Of a stretch of 64,000 bases of DNA, positions 36,937 to 48,289 are shown piece after piece. This stretch comes from Viscum album (Eukaryota; Streptophyta; Magnoliopsida; Santalales; Viscaceae). The stretch lies in contig OY728131.1 in NCBI GenBank assembly GCA_963277665.1, positions 1,389,696,688 to 1,389,760,687 on the forward strand. Direction: 5' to 3'. Below the pieces are notes generated by a model. It was not told the origin of the DNA. It did no database searches and saw nothing but the letters and a program-made list of their open reading frames with translations. A program made the translations under genes and the position numbers. The first letter of the stretch is position 1, and every line of letters begins with the position of its first letter.

Positions 36937-39900
36937 TATAATGACCAATACTTTACATACATTGTTAATACTTCAAAATTGAAGCACCCTTATTACAACA
37001 TATGACAAAATCACAAAGGACCGTATAGGTATAGTGTCTTTAGAAACTCGGAAACATAAACAACTGGTTCATAAATCTTCTACAATGTCTCCCATTTATT
37101 TCATCATATCTAGGGTCCCTTTTAGCATATTCTACTTAATATCCATCTTCCTGACCTGGGGAAAAGAAAACATAAAAGGGTGAGCTCAAATGCTCAACAA
37201 GGGCAAATAAAGGAAATAAAAATCATATCATATCTTTTTGAAAATCATAACCTGCAAAAGAGATCATAATATCTTAACATGGAATAAATAATAGAAGTGA
37301 AAATGAGATCCCCATAATCATAACATGAAACTTAAAACTTTGTGGCATGCACACATAATCATGGAACATCATTTCTTGTTAGTAATGACTCATTTCCAAG
37401 ACTATCTTAGTAGACAAAGTCCCTTTCTGAACTGAGTCACCCTCGTTTCAGTCCTGTTTCACTGAACCGGTATAACCTACCGTTCCAGCCATGTCTATCT
37501 CATGAGATATAAAATTTTTACCCAATGCATTGGAGGGAGATATAGGTCCCACCCATCTCATAATGAATCATTTCTTATGTGTGCCACGTAATCATAAACC
37601 ATACATCATAGCGTCACCCATGTAATAAAAATTGAATTCTTAAACAACATGACATCATAAAACAATTCATATAAGATAAAGGAATTCATAAAAATATTTC
37701 CATCACAACATAGTCAAATCCATGTAATAATAGAGATAAGAATAGAACCCTTTTATTATCTTAGATGGAAAATAGTTTTGATAAAATACTTGAACTCCAT
37801 TCTTGAGGAAAATATCCTTTCTACTTCAAAAACATTTTTCCTTTCATAAAATGTCATACGACTTTAAAATAAAATAAGTTGATTAAAAATAAACTTGAAA
37901 ACTTATAAAGTAAGATTCTTGGAAATAATGTTTTAAAAATCCATTCTTGCCGTATAAGTTAAAAAAACATTCTTCGTACTTTTGTCGAAACAGTCAAAAA
38001 GTACCTCGTACGAAAAATGACAAAAGATTCCTTTCATATCCTTTACTAAAAACTCACTGAAGGGTAAAATTGCATTTAAACAATTTTAGGTGGATGAAAA
38101 TAATATTACATATTGAGTAAACATGGATTTGGATGATAAAATACACCCAAGTAAATACCAAAGTATAAACAATCTCGGATAAAAATGAGATTGTGATATT
38201 TCCCTTACCTTAGGTCCGATTTGCTTTGTACGTGTCCGAAGCTCCTGTATAATGGTTTAAATAATGTTATTGACTTATTCAAGATTCATTCATATTTATA
38301 TGATATCATATATGGTCATATTCTTAGCTTCTTGTTAGTAATATTTCATTGTTACTTGTTACTCAGGTCCTTATTGCCTTTTGTTCTTATGCGTGTTTTG
38401 CCGAATAAATTATTATTTTCTTTTAAGGTTATAGATACCTTATATCCAGAATGGTATTATTGTAACATATATCATATTTATTCATTCAATTCATTTATAT
38501 AATTACTATGTAATGATGATCATGTAGAACGAGTCGCATCACATCGTGGAGACGATATTCCGTACGTACGCACAAGTGATGATATCATTCCTATGATCGT
38601 CGAACTGTATTGGAGTATATATATATTATTTCAGTATCAATATTACCTTATAATAATCATAAATATTTACTCATTACACCATTATACCCATCCTTGTAAG
38701 GTGATGGTGGAATATAGATTACACCACGGCGTGGAGACGGTATTCCGTACATACGCACGCGCGGTGATTTCATTTTTTCCATAGGATGGATAGAAGGTGA
38801 ATTTGGGTTGTTTCATATTTATAATAACATATCAGTATGTAAGTAATACTGATGTTATTACTTTATCATGAAACTACTAAAGATTAAGAAGTTGAAGAAG
38901 AAAGAAATTGAAAAGATCGGTAATGGATATTACCTCTTCTTTGGAATGCCTCTTTGAATCCTCCACTTAGGGAACTAACATTGGTCTTTGAAGAAGGCCA
39001 GGACCTCTAGGATTATTCTAGGGAAGTGGAGAGGAGAAAATGGCAGGGTTTGGCCGAGCATGAGTGCTCAAATTGGTGTGAGGAGGAGGGGGAGGAGGTG
39101 CCCTTTTATAAGGGAGGAGAGGGTCACCTTAGGAATATCTCAAAATATTATTTTATATTAAAGTAAAAATCGGTTTATAATGGTTCCAAAGGGTCTTATT
39201 TAGAAGCTAAAGTGGGGATGGGTCGAAATACTATCAACCAATAGGATTTATACAAGTTTAGGGTATTATTTTAACCTTATCAATTAGATTTAACTCTAAG
39301 TTAAATAATTTAACTTTTACCGTGTCTTTTTGTTTTCTTTCACTATATGGTTAATACACTTACAATAACATTCCAAACGAACCCCAAATTGTTTATTATT
39401 AATATATATATCTTTATCTAAGTCATTTGGCCGAACCATAGATTTTTAGGAATAATATAACAATTAATAATATAATATTTGATTTAAAAACTATTTTGTG
39501 TCAATTTTGACACTATTTCATATATGATTTTTGTGAAAGTCATAACAGAATTATATGTTCGAACCAAGTTGATTAAATCAACACTAATATATCATAGTAA
39601 CCTAGAAAATTAGTGTAATTCATAAAAAGTCTCAAATTACATTTATTTTGGTGTTTATAACATCAATTATGTCAATATTTCATTAATAAGATAATTATTG
39701 CATCATCATTGTGTCATAAATAAATTAAATTATTTAATGTCTAAAAATTAAAAATAAAATACCATTATGTAGGAAATATCTTTTATCTTTCTAATGAATA
39801 TTTATAGTTGAATTTATCTTATGTATAACCCCATATTAAAAATTATTTACTTATTAAACATTGATTTTAACTATTTTAACCCTTCTTTAAATAAATTAAT

Positions 39901-40559
39901 AATAAATGTCCTAATCTAACCCAAGTGGGCCTAAATGGTCATATTTTATTCCTAAGTTTGTTTTTAGTCGAATTAAACTTATCCAATAGAATTAGGACAT
40001 GTGTTAGGGTAATAGTAATATCATATTTACCCTTAGTTACCCTATTTACTATCAACTGCGGTAAAAAAAATAAAAAGTTACTATTCACCAAAAAATTATT
40101 TTCATCTCATTGAACCACATTTTACATAATGATATCAACCATGTCTTTCGGATTTTCGAAATTCCATTCACAGAAGCGGTAAAATTAAGTTTTATGCAAA
40201 CTTCAGTTTTTAACCTACCACTTAGTGGTTTCACTATTCATCAAAAATTGAAAGTTTTCAGAAAAATACCAAAATTTCACCCTAGGCTAATTTTGGTATT
40301 CCGAATCCAAAAATGAAGTCCATTTTGAAAAATAAAATTTATAAAATTTAAAAAAGTGGTTATTACTATTCATAACGGCTAGTTTTAATAATATTTTAAT
40401 AGCATATCGTTCTTTAGTGAAACTCGGTATTGCGTACGACACAAGCTATCGAGGAAGGTCGTGATTGCGTGTAAAGTAAGCCAAGAAAGTGTGTAGTGAA
40501 ATATTCCTTTGATGATATATAAAAACAAAATATTACTCATAAAAATCTCGGGTGTTACA
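36937..40559 (-). repeat. Element B 5' LTR (3623 bp)
   Basis: Near-identical to 28741-32194 except for 168 bp (about 37410-37577) present only here, which include the inter-family module. TATA box at 39114-39124, hairpin at 38807-38877. Minus-strand start TGTAACACCCGAG at 40559. Confidence 0.9.
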
Positions 40560-40564
40560 GACAT

Positions 40565-40865
40565 TGTCTAAATTTCAATTTCATTGTGATTTACTTTGTA
40601 TTGTGAACGTAATTATTCATATCTTGGGTATCTACTACTCAATTGAGATAATGTTTAATTTGAAATTTTAATTATATTATAAATTCATATTCTTGTTTCA
40701 TGGATATGATTAATTTTTATGACATATTCCATTTTACATATGGTTGTTATTTTGAATTATATGATGAATTTATATCATCTACTCAATATGAATACAGAAA
40801 AGGCATAATTTCGTTGTATTAAATCATTATATAAAAAAATTATTTGGAATTTAAATGATGGTAGG
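40565..40865 (+). repeat. Element C 3' LTR, middle piece
   Basis: Lies between elements B and copia. It starts TGTCTAAATTTCAATTTC, matching TGTCTCAATTTCAATTAC at about 24112 of the 5' LTR, and ends in GTAGG, the target duplication of the copia element. Confidence 0.8.
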
Positions 40866-42682
40866 TGTTGGAATCCTCTTGTATTCATCATGTTTTAATG
40901 ATCACAAATACAATTTAGTCTATAAACCATGTTAACTCTATGTAATCTATCTCACATCAAATGTAAAGTTGTTTAGTGAAATATATCCAAAGCTCTTAAG
41001 TGTTATACACTCATCTTCATTACTATATAGTTTCTTTTGACTTAATTTATTATTATTTCTAGGGTAAATGATTACGTTTTATCAATTCCATAAATATCAC
41101 TTCTCAAATCTGAATACAGATATTTTCTTATGTATGAGACACCATGAAAAATTAGACATCATGAACAAGAAGAAACTGTGAACAAGTAGACACCATGACC
41201 ATGAGACATCGTGACTTCCAGACACTATGACCATGAGACACTGTGAAAACCAGACACAATGACCATGAGACACCTTGAACAAACAAAGACCGTGACCATG
41301 CGACACTGTGAATAAGAAGACACCGTGACCATGAGACACCATGAACAAGAAGAAACCATGACTATGAGACACCATGAACAAGAATACATATTGACCATTA
41401 TACACCGTGAAGTAGACACTGTGAAATAGACATAGTGAACAAGACACATTTTCCTTGACATATTGTGACACTGTTTCATAATCTATTTTTTCGTCTATAA
41501 ATGTAATATTTGACGGTCATATTTGAAAATTTTAAATGCACATACATAATTAATGTTTTGTTGTAGACAAGCTATCGGACAGTACGAGGTATGAGGTGCT
41601 GAAAACATGCAACAAGTTGTCTTAAACACATGCACTCTAAGATAAAAGAGTAGTGTGGCCTAAAAACAAAACATGGTGGTTTTATAAATTAAAGTGACGA
41701 AAATGGGCATAATAATGATAATGTGGAACACACTCAGAGAAATTTTGAAGAAATAATTTTCACAAGAAACTCAAAGCATCTAAAGAACACACAAAGCATA
41801 ATTGAATCCCAGAATTGAGAACATCGTCGCACTGTCAAACATCACGAAAAATATATGCAAGATATGTCTAAATTGTGACACTCTGTTTTCCATACGAGGA
41901 TGTGATATCCACATCTCCTTCATCATAGATGTCCAGATGTGAAAAGACTAACACTTAGAGCACTTCTAAGCCTAACTCAATATTTCTACTCTGTTGTGTA
42001 TCAATTTATTAGATTTTGAGCAGTGTGTGTATCTATATAACAACACACTCTATCTCTTGTCATTAAACTGAAGGATACAATATATCCTTACTTAGAAATA
42101 TTTTTACATAGGTGTATACCCACAGATAAGTGTGGAAGAGGCCCCATTGTGGCTTGGTTGTTTTTACCCATGAAGAACTATGGAAGAGGACCCTGTATGA
42201 CCTGGAATGTTCTGTGTACTATTTTCCACCACGATCTAGGGTGTTGATCAAGATTATTTATTAAAAATGGTTAGTGGTAGGTGATCTCCAAGTGGAGTGG
42301 ATTAGGTCTGGACTTGAGACTAAACCACTTGTTTCATATCTGATGTGCTGCTTAATTTAGTATTCTCTATTTTACTGCATTACTATATAATTGAAAAATC
42401 ACTAAATTCACCTTGATAGTTATTCATAGAAAGAAGTTATAATTGTCTTATCTTAGTAAAATAGTTTAAAATGTAATATTAATAATTGATCTTAATATTA
42501 CTGAGAACAAATCAATCTTCTAAGAAGTTATTTAAACATTCAAACTATTATAAGAGTATTATATTGATTAACTAGGTTGTTTTTAAAATTATTGGGGAAA
42601 ATTATTAAGAATAATTTTTGACTTGATATTTTTATAGACACCCAATTCACCCCCCTTGTTGAGTAATCTACTCTGACCAGTA
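40866..42682 (+). repeat. Copia element 5' LTR
   Basis: Pairs with 51191-52966. Contains a GACACYRTGAMCATGA minisatellite (41136-41470) and a TATA-like TATATAAC at about 42034-42041, matched by TGTATAACAACACAC in the 3' LTR. No convincing PBS follows it; the expected site is too diverged. Confidence 0.85.
41136..41470 (+). repeat. Minisatellite in copia 5' LTR
   Basis: Degenerate tandem repeat of GACACCRTGACCATGA (16 bp) alternating with GACACCRTGAACAAGAA (about 17-21 bp), about 37 bp per double unit. The 3' LTR carries a shorter version at 51465-51751. Open frames antisense to it (repeating SHGH) are translations of the repeat and not genes. Confidence 0.85.
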
Positions 42683-42844
42683 TTTCATAATAGATGCTGT
42701 TATTAAGACTTTGTTTAACCATATTCAACTGTGATTTTAGTTTACTTTAAAGATCATTAAATTTATGTTAATTCAAAATTTCTAGCACTTTCAAAGTATT
42801 TTTTTCATATATATAATAGATTGGAAGGTGTTTCCACCAACAGA

Positions 42845-44290
42845 CCGCCATAATTTAATGGAACCAACTATGCGCAATGGGAAATTTAAATGAAAATACA
42901 TTTAGAGAGTACATGTTTGAAATTTATCCTTTCATTATAGATAAATATATGATTCTTGATACTTATATAATAACATGGGTTGGACCAATAAAAATCGAAT
43001 ACAAAAACAATTACAAAGATATGAATGCTTTATACTTTTCCTTAGGAGATGAGGAATTTAATAGAATTTCTGCTTGTGAAACTACTGATGAAAATTGGGA
43101 TACCTTGTCTGTCTCACATTACGAACATCTAGTGTAAATGAAATGAGACTTAATACTTCTACTTTTAAATATGATAACATTAAAATGAAACTTGATGATC
43201 CTATATCTGACATGCATCTTAGGTTAAATGAGATTGTCAACACAATGATTTATTCTAGAAGAGAAGTCACTATCAAGGAATAGATTAAGATAATTATCAG
43301 ATGTCTTCCTAACAGATGGTGTAGAACATGTTTCTCTATTATAGAATCATGTGACGTCAGCAAGATAATTGTAAAAGAACTATTTGGAAAACTGATTATG
43401 TAAGAAGAAGAGTTGAAAGTAAATAAGAAATAGGAGGATGAAACAAATCAAATTTGTTTCATTCAAGACTACTGCATCTAAAAAAAGACAAAGGGAAATT
43501 GGAAGCTTTTGTAGAATGTTCTAGTAGTGAATAATTATCACCTGACAATGATGAGAAGATGGATAAATTATCTAGAAGATTATAGGGATTTTACAAGAAG
43601 AATAATATTTTCCTGAAAGCCTAACTTCAAGGGTAAATATGTCCAAAAAGTAAATTGGAAGAAGGATTGGAAGAGAAGTGACAACACTGATGAGATTGTA
43701 TGCTCTGAATTTAAGCGCAAATAACATATCATGTCTGACTGTCCAAAGCTCCTGTACAAAAAGAGATATGAGGACATTGACAGGAAGTATAAAAAGGCAA
43801 TGTAATCAACCTTGAGTGCTTCTGAGGAGATTTTAAGCTACTCAGAAACATCACATGATGAACATGAAAACAAAGCCAATAAGTTTTTTATGACAAACTC
43901 ATCTAAGGTAACACTGGACTCTATTGTACATAATTCATACTATTCTGGAGATGAGAGTCACTCTGAAAATATGACTAATGAAGAAAAGTTTCAATATTGT
44001 AACATGCTTGAAGAAACATGCAATGAACTAAAAGTTAAATATTAATCATTGAAGAAACAATATAATGTTACTGTGACTGTTAAATATGAACTAACAACTG
44101 AAAAAAATATCAACTGCTCAAAGAGATCAATGAATTAAAAATGTGTAATATTAATTTGATGAATCACCTAGAAAATATTATCAATGGAAAAAATACACTT
44201 ACTCAAATTCTAGGTAAATAAATTTCCCCTAAATACAAACTAGCATTGGTTATTAACCTAGAAAAAGAAACGTTAGTAGAAAAAACATTA
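42845..44290 (+). pseudogene. Copia gag
   Basis: Broken gag of the SIRE type. In alternating frames: FNGTNYAQWEI near 42855, the N-terminal signature of copia gag; NNYKDMNALYFSLGDEEFNRIS and CETTDENWDTL (43000-43115); SDMHLRLNEIVNTMI (43205-43250); IKIIIRCLPNRW near 43290; and a ruined zinc knuckle at about 43705-43745 where CSEFKRK-stop-HIMSDCP replaces CxxCxxxGHxxxxC. An acidic stretch follows (43812-44045, SASEEILSYSETSHDE ... MLEETCNELK), then Lys/Glu-rich probable coiled coil. Several stops and at least two frame changes. Gag would form the particle; this copy cannot. Confidence 0.82.
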
Positions 44291-44559
44291 TTTCAAAATC
44301 TTTGAAATATAGTTTTACTCCTAGTTCTAGACACTAATTTACTAGTTCATGTTATGACACACATTGTACTATTTCATGTTTTTCTGGAATAAATAGTGTG
44401 TATTTTTCAAATACTTTAATAAATGATTATAGGAAACCTATGAGGTATACATGGGTTCCTAAAGCACTTATTACTAATATTACATGACCCAAACTACTAT
44501 GGGCACAAAAATTTCTTTTTTCTTGATCATTTTATAGGAAATATGATTAAAGAGTTCCT

Positions 44560-44615
44560 ATAAAAGATTATGGTACATGGAATGTTGATTTTAAAGACAC
44601 ATGACAAGTGACTAC
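44560..44615 (+). pseudogene. Copia protease remnant
   Basis: WYMEC-stop-F-stop-RHMTSD occupies the place of the W-Y-x-D-S-G-x-x-x-H-M-T protease motif. The catalytic Asp reads Glu, Ser reads Cys and Gly is TGA, so the active site is destroyed. Confidence 0.75.
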
Positions 44616-44639
44616 TCATGATTCAAGAAATTAATAAAA

Positions 44640-45830
44640 ATTGATTGAGGACATGTCAAATTGGGTGACAATGCCAAAGGAAACATTATTAGCCTTGGCC
44701 AAATCGGTAACTCTAACACAGTATTGATTTCCAATGTTCTGTTTGTTTATGGATTAAAATATAATCTGCTAAGTATCTCACAATTATGTGATGATTTATT
44801 TAATGTTATAATTGAAAATGATGCTTCTAATGTTTTATATTCTAAAGAATAATTAGTGTTTTCTATATTAAGAAATGAAAATGTTTACTCTGTCAACATA
44901 GATTCCTCATCTTATCAAAATTATTCATACTTAAGTGTATTTCATAAAGTCTTTGATCTAGAATAGGTGACTAGGAAATTTAATATTCAAACCCTTAGAA
45001 ATATAACTAGAAACATCTTTGTTATATAATTACCCAAATGTGATTTTCCAAATGAAAAAGTTTGTAATCCCTATCAAAAGGGAAAACAACACAAAATATC
45101 CTTCAAACTAAAGAAAGAAGTGTTGACTTCTCAACCTCTCGAACTGGTTTGCATGTATTTATTTGGACCATATATTTTTATAGTTATAATGGAAATCACA
45201 ATGTTTATGATCTTGTATATTACTTTTCTACATATACTTGGTCCTTTCTGGATCACAAAAGTGACACCTGCGCTTATTTTACTAAATATGCCAGGTCTGT
45301 AGAAAATATTTGTAAACTGGGAATTAAATACATAAGAAGGGAAAATGGTCGTGAGTTATAAAATCTAGAATTTTATTTCTTTTGATCACAAAATGGTTTT
45401 AGAAATCATTTCTCTACCCCTAGAATAGCTCAACATAATAGTGTTGTAGAAAGAACAAATAGAACCCTTTAAGAGATTGCGAGAAAAAAGCATATTGAAT
45501 ATGAACAACCCATTTAATTGGGGGATGAAGCTATCAATACAAAAAGCTACATAATCAATAGAGTGTTGATCAGTACTACAATTAAAATGACTCCTTGTGA
45601 GTTATGGATCAATCAAAAACAGATGGTTAACTACTTCAATGTTTTTGTTTTCAAATACAATATCCTTAATAATAAGGAAAATCTTCACAAAATTGCATCC
45701 AAGAATGATGATGGTATCTTTTTAGGATATTATATATCTAGTGAAGCATATAAGGTGTTAAATAAAAGAAATAAATTTGTGGATGATCCTATCCATGCCG
45801 AATTTGCGGAAAACAGATCCACATGAGATT
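44640..45830 (+). pseudogene. Copia integrase with pre-integrase region
   Basis: Pre-integrase part: GDNAKGNIISLGQIG, ISNVLFVYGLKYNLLSISQL (44661-44780). Core: TSQPLELVCMYLFGPY at about 45123, where the first catalytic Asp (M-D-L-F-G-P) is Tyr; a frame change near 45180; YIRRENGREL near 45331, where S-D-H/N-G-E normally gives the second Asp, now Glu/Asn; and AQHNSVVERTNRTL near 45432 with the third residue Glu kept. MTPCELWINQK and DDGIFLGYYISSEAYKVLNKR follow (45590-45780). Two of three DDE residues are gone as well as the frame. Intact versions insert element cDNA. Confidence 0.85.
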
Positions 45831-46129
45831 AAAACCATTCTGGAAAACCTGGAGGATGATGTATCAAATCTGAACATTAATTCAAAATCCCCAAACAATT
45901 CTATGAAATAATCTATTAAAACGTCCAATTCTGGGTATTACATAGACTCAAGTCATAATGAACTTGAACCTATTGATTAACCTGAAATCACCAGTCCTTC
46001 CTTTTCAAGAGCTATTAGAACTCTTAAGAACGATCCCTTAGAGGCTGTTGTATGATACAAAAAAAAGAAACTAAAACTAGAGATTATTTTGAAATCAGGT
46101 TGAACATCATGTATTCTTGTCAAAACATG

Positions 46130-47095
46130 ATGCAAAAACATTAATGATGCAATCAATGATGAATTTTGGGTGATGTATATGTTAGAAGAACTGAATCACT
46201 TTGAAAGGAACAAAGTATGGAAATGTGTTGAAAGACCCAAGGACACATTCACCATAGGGACTAAATGGGTGTTTACAAATAAGGTAGATGAAGGTGGAAA
46301 CAAAGTTAGAAACAAGGATAGATTGGTTGCACAAGGCTACAGTCAAAAATAAGGAATTAACTGTGAGGATACACTTTCACCAGTAACTAGACTTGAATCC
46401 ATCAAAATTTTGCTTTCTTATGCTACACAACTGAATTTAAAACTATATCAAATGGGTTTTAAGAGTTCATTCTTAAATGGGCATATACCTGAGGATGTAG
46501 CTGTTGAACAACCCCGGGTTTTACAAACAATAATTTTCCAAATCATATTTTTGAATTATAAAATGCTTTATATGGTTTAAAACAAGCTCTAAGATCATTG
46601 TATGATTGATTGAATACTTTTCATATTTCCAAAGGTTTTACAAAAGGAATAGCTGATCTGACACTTTTGGTAAAAAAAGTTTCTAATAATGTTTTATTTG
46701 TTCAAATATATCTATATGACATTATCATTGGATCTTAATGAAATTTTTTATGTGTTTTTTTTTCTAAAATATTGCAAAATGTATTTGAAAAAAGTTTAAT
46801 GGGTGAACTAAAATTAATTCTCAGATTTCAAATATTTCAAAATAACGATGGTATTATTTTAACTCAAAGTAATTATACTAGAGATATTCTAAAATGTTTT
46901 ATACTGGAAGGAATTAAAGGTAGTGACACTCTCATTAGTACCACTTTTATGTTGGATCTTGAGGAATATGGGAAATATGTTGACCAAACCGCTTATAGAG
47001 GAATGATTGGAATTCTACTCTACATAACTGCTAGACGACCTCACATTATGTTTAGTGTGTGTATGTGTTCTCAATTTCAAGAAAATATTTTGTAA
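46130..47095 (+). pseudogene. Copia reverse transcriptase
   Basis: Motifs in order: GTKWVFTNKVDEGG and DRLVAQGYSQK (46255-46350); SPVTRLESIKILLSYA (about 46380); YQMGFKSSFLNG (about 46450), in which the catalytic Asp of Q-M-D-V-K-x-x-F-L-N-G is Gly; a YLYDIIIGS at about 46707 in place of Y-V-D-D; GELKLILRFQIFQNNDGIILTQSNY and YRGMIGILLYITARRPHIMFSV (46802-47060). Stops at 46350 and near 46737. The two key Asp changes make it inactive regardless of the stops. Confidence 0.87.
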
Positions 47096-47129
47096 TATCA
47101 TTTAATTTTTTTAAATATAATTTTCAAAT

Positions 47130-47640
47130 ACCTCAAGCATACCTCCATTCTAGTATTGTTCTATCCTAGAGGACAATGATTTGAATTTGTTAGTTATTCT
47201 GTTGTGGACTTTGGTGGGTGTAATTTAGATAGAAAAAGAAACTCTATAACAAGTCACTTTTTTGGCAAGTCATTAGTATCATAGTGTAGTAAGAAACAAT
47301 ATTTTGTTGCATTATCTAATGTAGAAGCTAAATACAATGCTACTATCAAGGGTTGTGCACAAATCTTGTGGACGAATCACACATTACTAAATTATGGATA
47401 TCAATTCCGGCATGTACCAATAAATTTTGACAACACAAGTGCTTTTAACATCACAAAAAATCATGTTTCACTTTATACGACAATTCATATTGATGCAAGA
47501 CATCACTTTTTGAGAGATCATTATCAAAAATGTGGTATCACTTTGTAATTAATTGGTACTGAATATCAGCTTGCTGATATATTCACCAAACCATTAAATT
47601 ATGAAAGAATATACTACATAATATATGATCTATGCATGAT
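47130..47640 (+). pseudogene. Copia RNase H
   Basis: Behind RT: ALSNVEAKYNATIKG (about 47310), ILWTNHTLLNYGYQF, INFDNTSAFNITKNH (47420-47465), HIDARHHFLRDHYQK (47489-47530) and QLADIFTKPLNYERI (47570-47610), the typical end of copia pol. A TAA stands before the last motif. It degrades the RNA strand of the RNA-DNA hybrid in intact elements. Confidence 0.87.
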
Positions 47641-47730
47641 AAATCATAAGTAAATATATTAATATTTTATATCATACTGTTTCATTTTTATGGCCTCATA
47701 GTTAGTATGATGGGGTTACTTTCTGAAATT

Positions 47731-47855
47731 CATTGTCTCACCATAAAGTTTAGTCACTGTCTCGTCGTAAAGTTCAGTCACTGTCTCACCATAATGTTCA
47801 TTCTCCTTCTCAGCGTAATGAGCTGATATGGTCAAACCATAATGATTCATTATGG
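47731..47855 (+). repeat. 24 bp tandem repeat behind copia pol
   Basis: About five diverged units of CACTGTCTCACCATAAAGTT plus four bases. Read on the other strand the units resemble the GAGACACYGTGA minisatellite of the LTRs. Confidence 0.7.
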
Positions 47856-48289
47856 TTATTGTTTACAAATTTAAAACTGTATCACAATAATTATTCATTC
47901 CACTTCATACTTTCCCCCACATTTATTTTTGCAATTATTGGTTTTCCTAAATAAAAAAATAATAGATGTGTATCTTGTTCTTCACTTGATCTTTCTTATA
48001 TTCAATCAAATCACAACCCTTCTTCATCCCTACAACCCTTATCTCTATATAAACTTCGGTAAACTCCCAAGTTTAAACATGCTTCGTCGTCGACTCCCAT
48101 GAAATGTAGCTCAATGAAGAAGAATATCACACTTAAGCTAGAACCTGAAGTTTCTCTAAATCCAAATATGGTGAACTGAATAGTAGTACGAGAGAACGAA
48201 ATATTCCCTAAGTTTCTTCTGTCGAGTAAGCCTCTTGTATTGAACATTTTAAAAGAGAATGTCTTGTTAGAATGTTTTTCAAAGGATGA

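Larger units (their letters stand above)
28741..40559 (-). mobile_element. Element B: full-length Tekay/Del-like Ty3/gypsy chromovirus
   Basis: An 11.8 kb element on the minus strand with perfect GACAT duplications at 28736-28740 and 40560-40564. On the minus strand the LTRs start TGTAACAC. The order PBS, gag (with zinc knuckles), protease, RT, RNase H, integrase, GPY/F tail, chromodomain-like end and PPT is complete. Long LTRs (3.5-3.6 kb), an initiator-Met PBS and the Cys-His arrangement of gag point to the Tekay/Del lineage of chromoviruses; this assignment is from memory of the family, not a tree. LTRs differ by about 5% in a 205 nt stretch compared by eye plus one 168 bp deletion, so it is the youngest insertion here. 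At least nine stops and two frameshifts make it non-autonomous. Confidence 0.92.

Noticed and set aside
41097..41479. Antisense ORFs with repeating Ser-His-Gly-His in the copia LTR, and the like at 51519-51707
   Set aside because: Product of the 16-21 bp tandem repeat in the LTR, with no start context or homologue.
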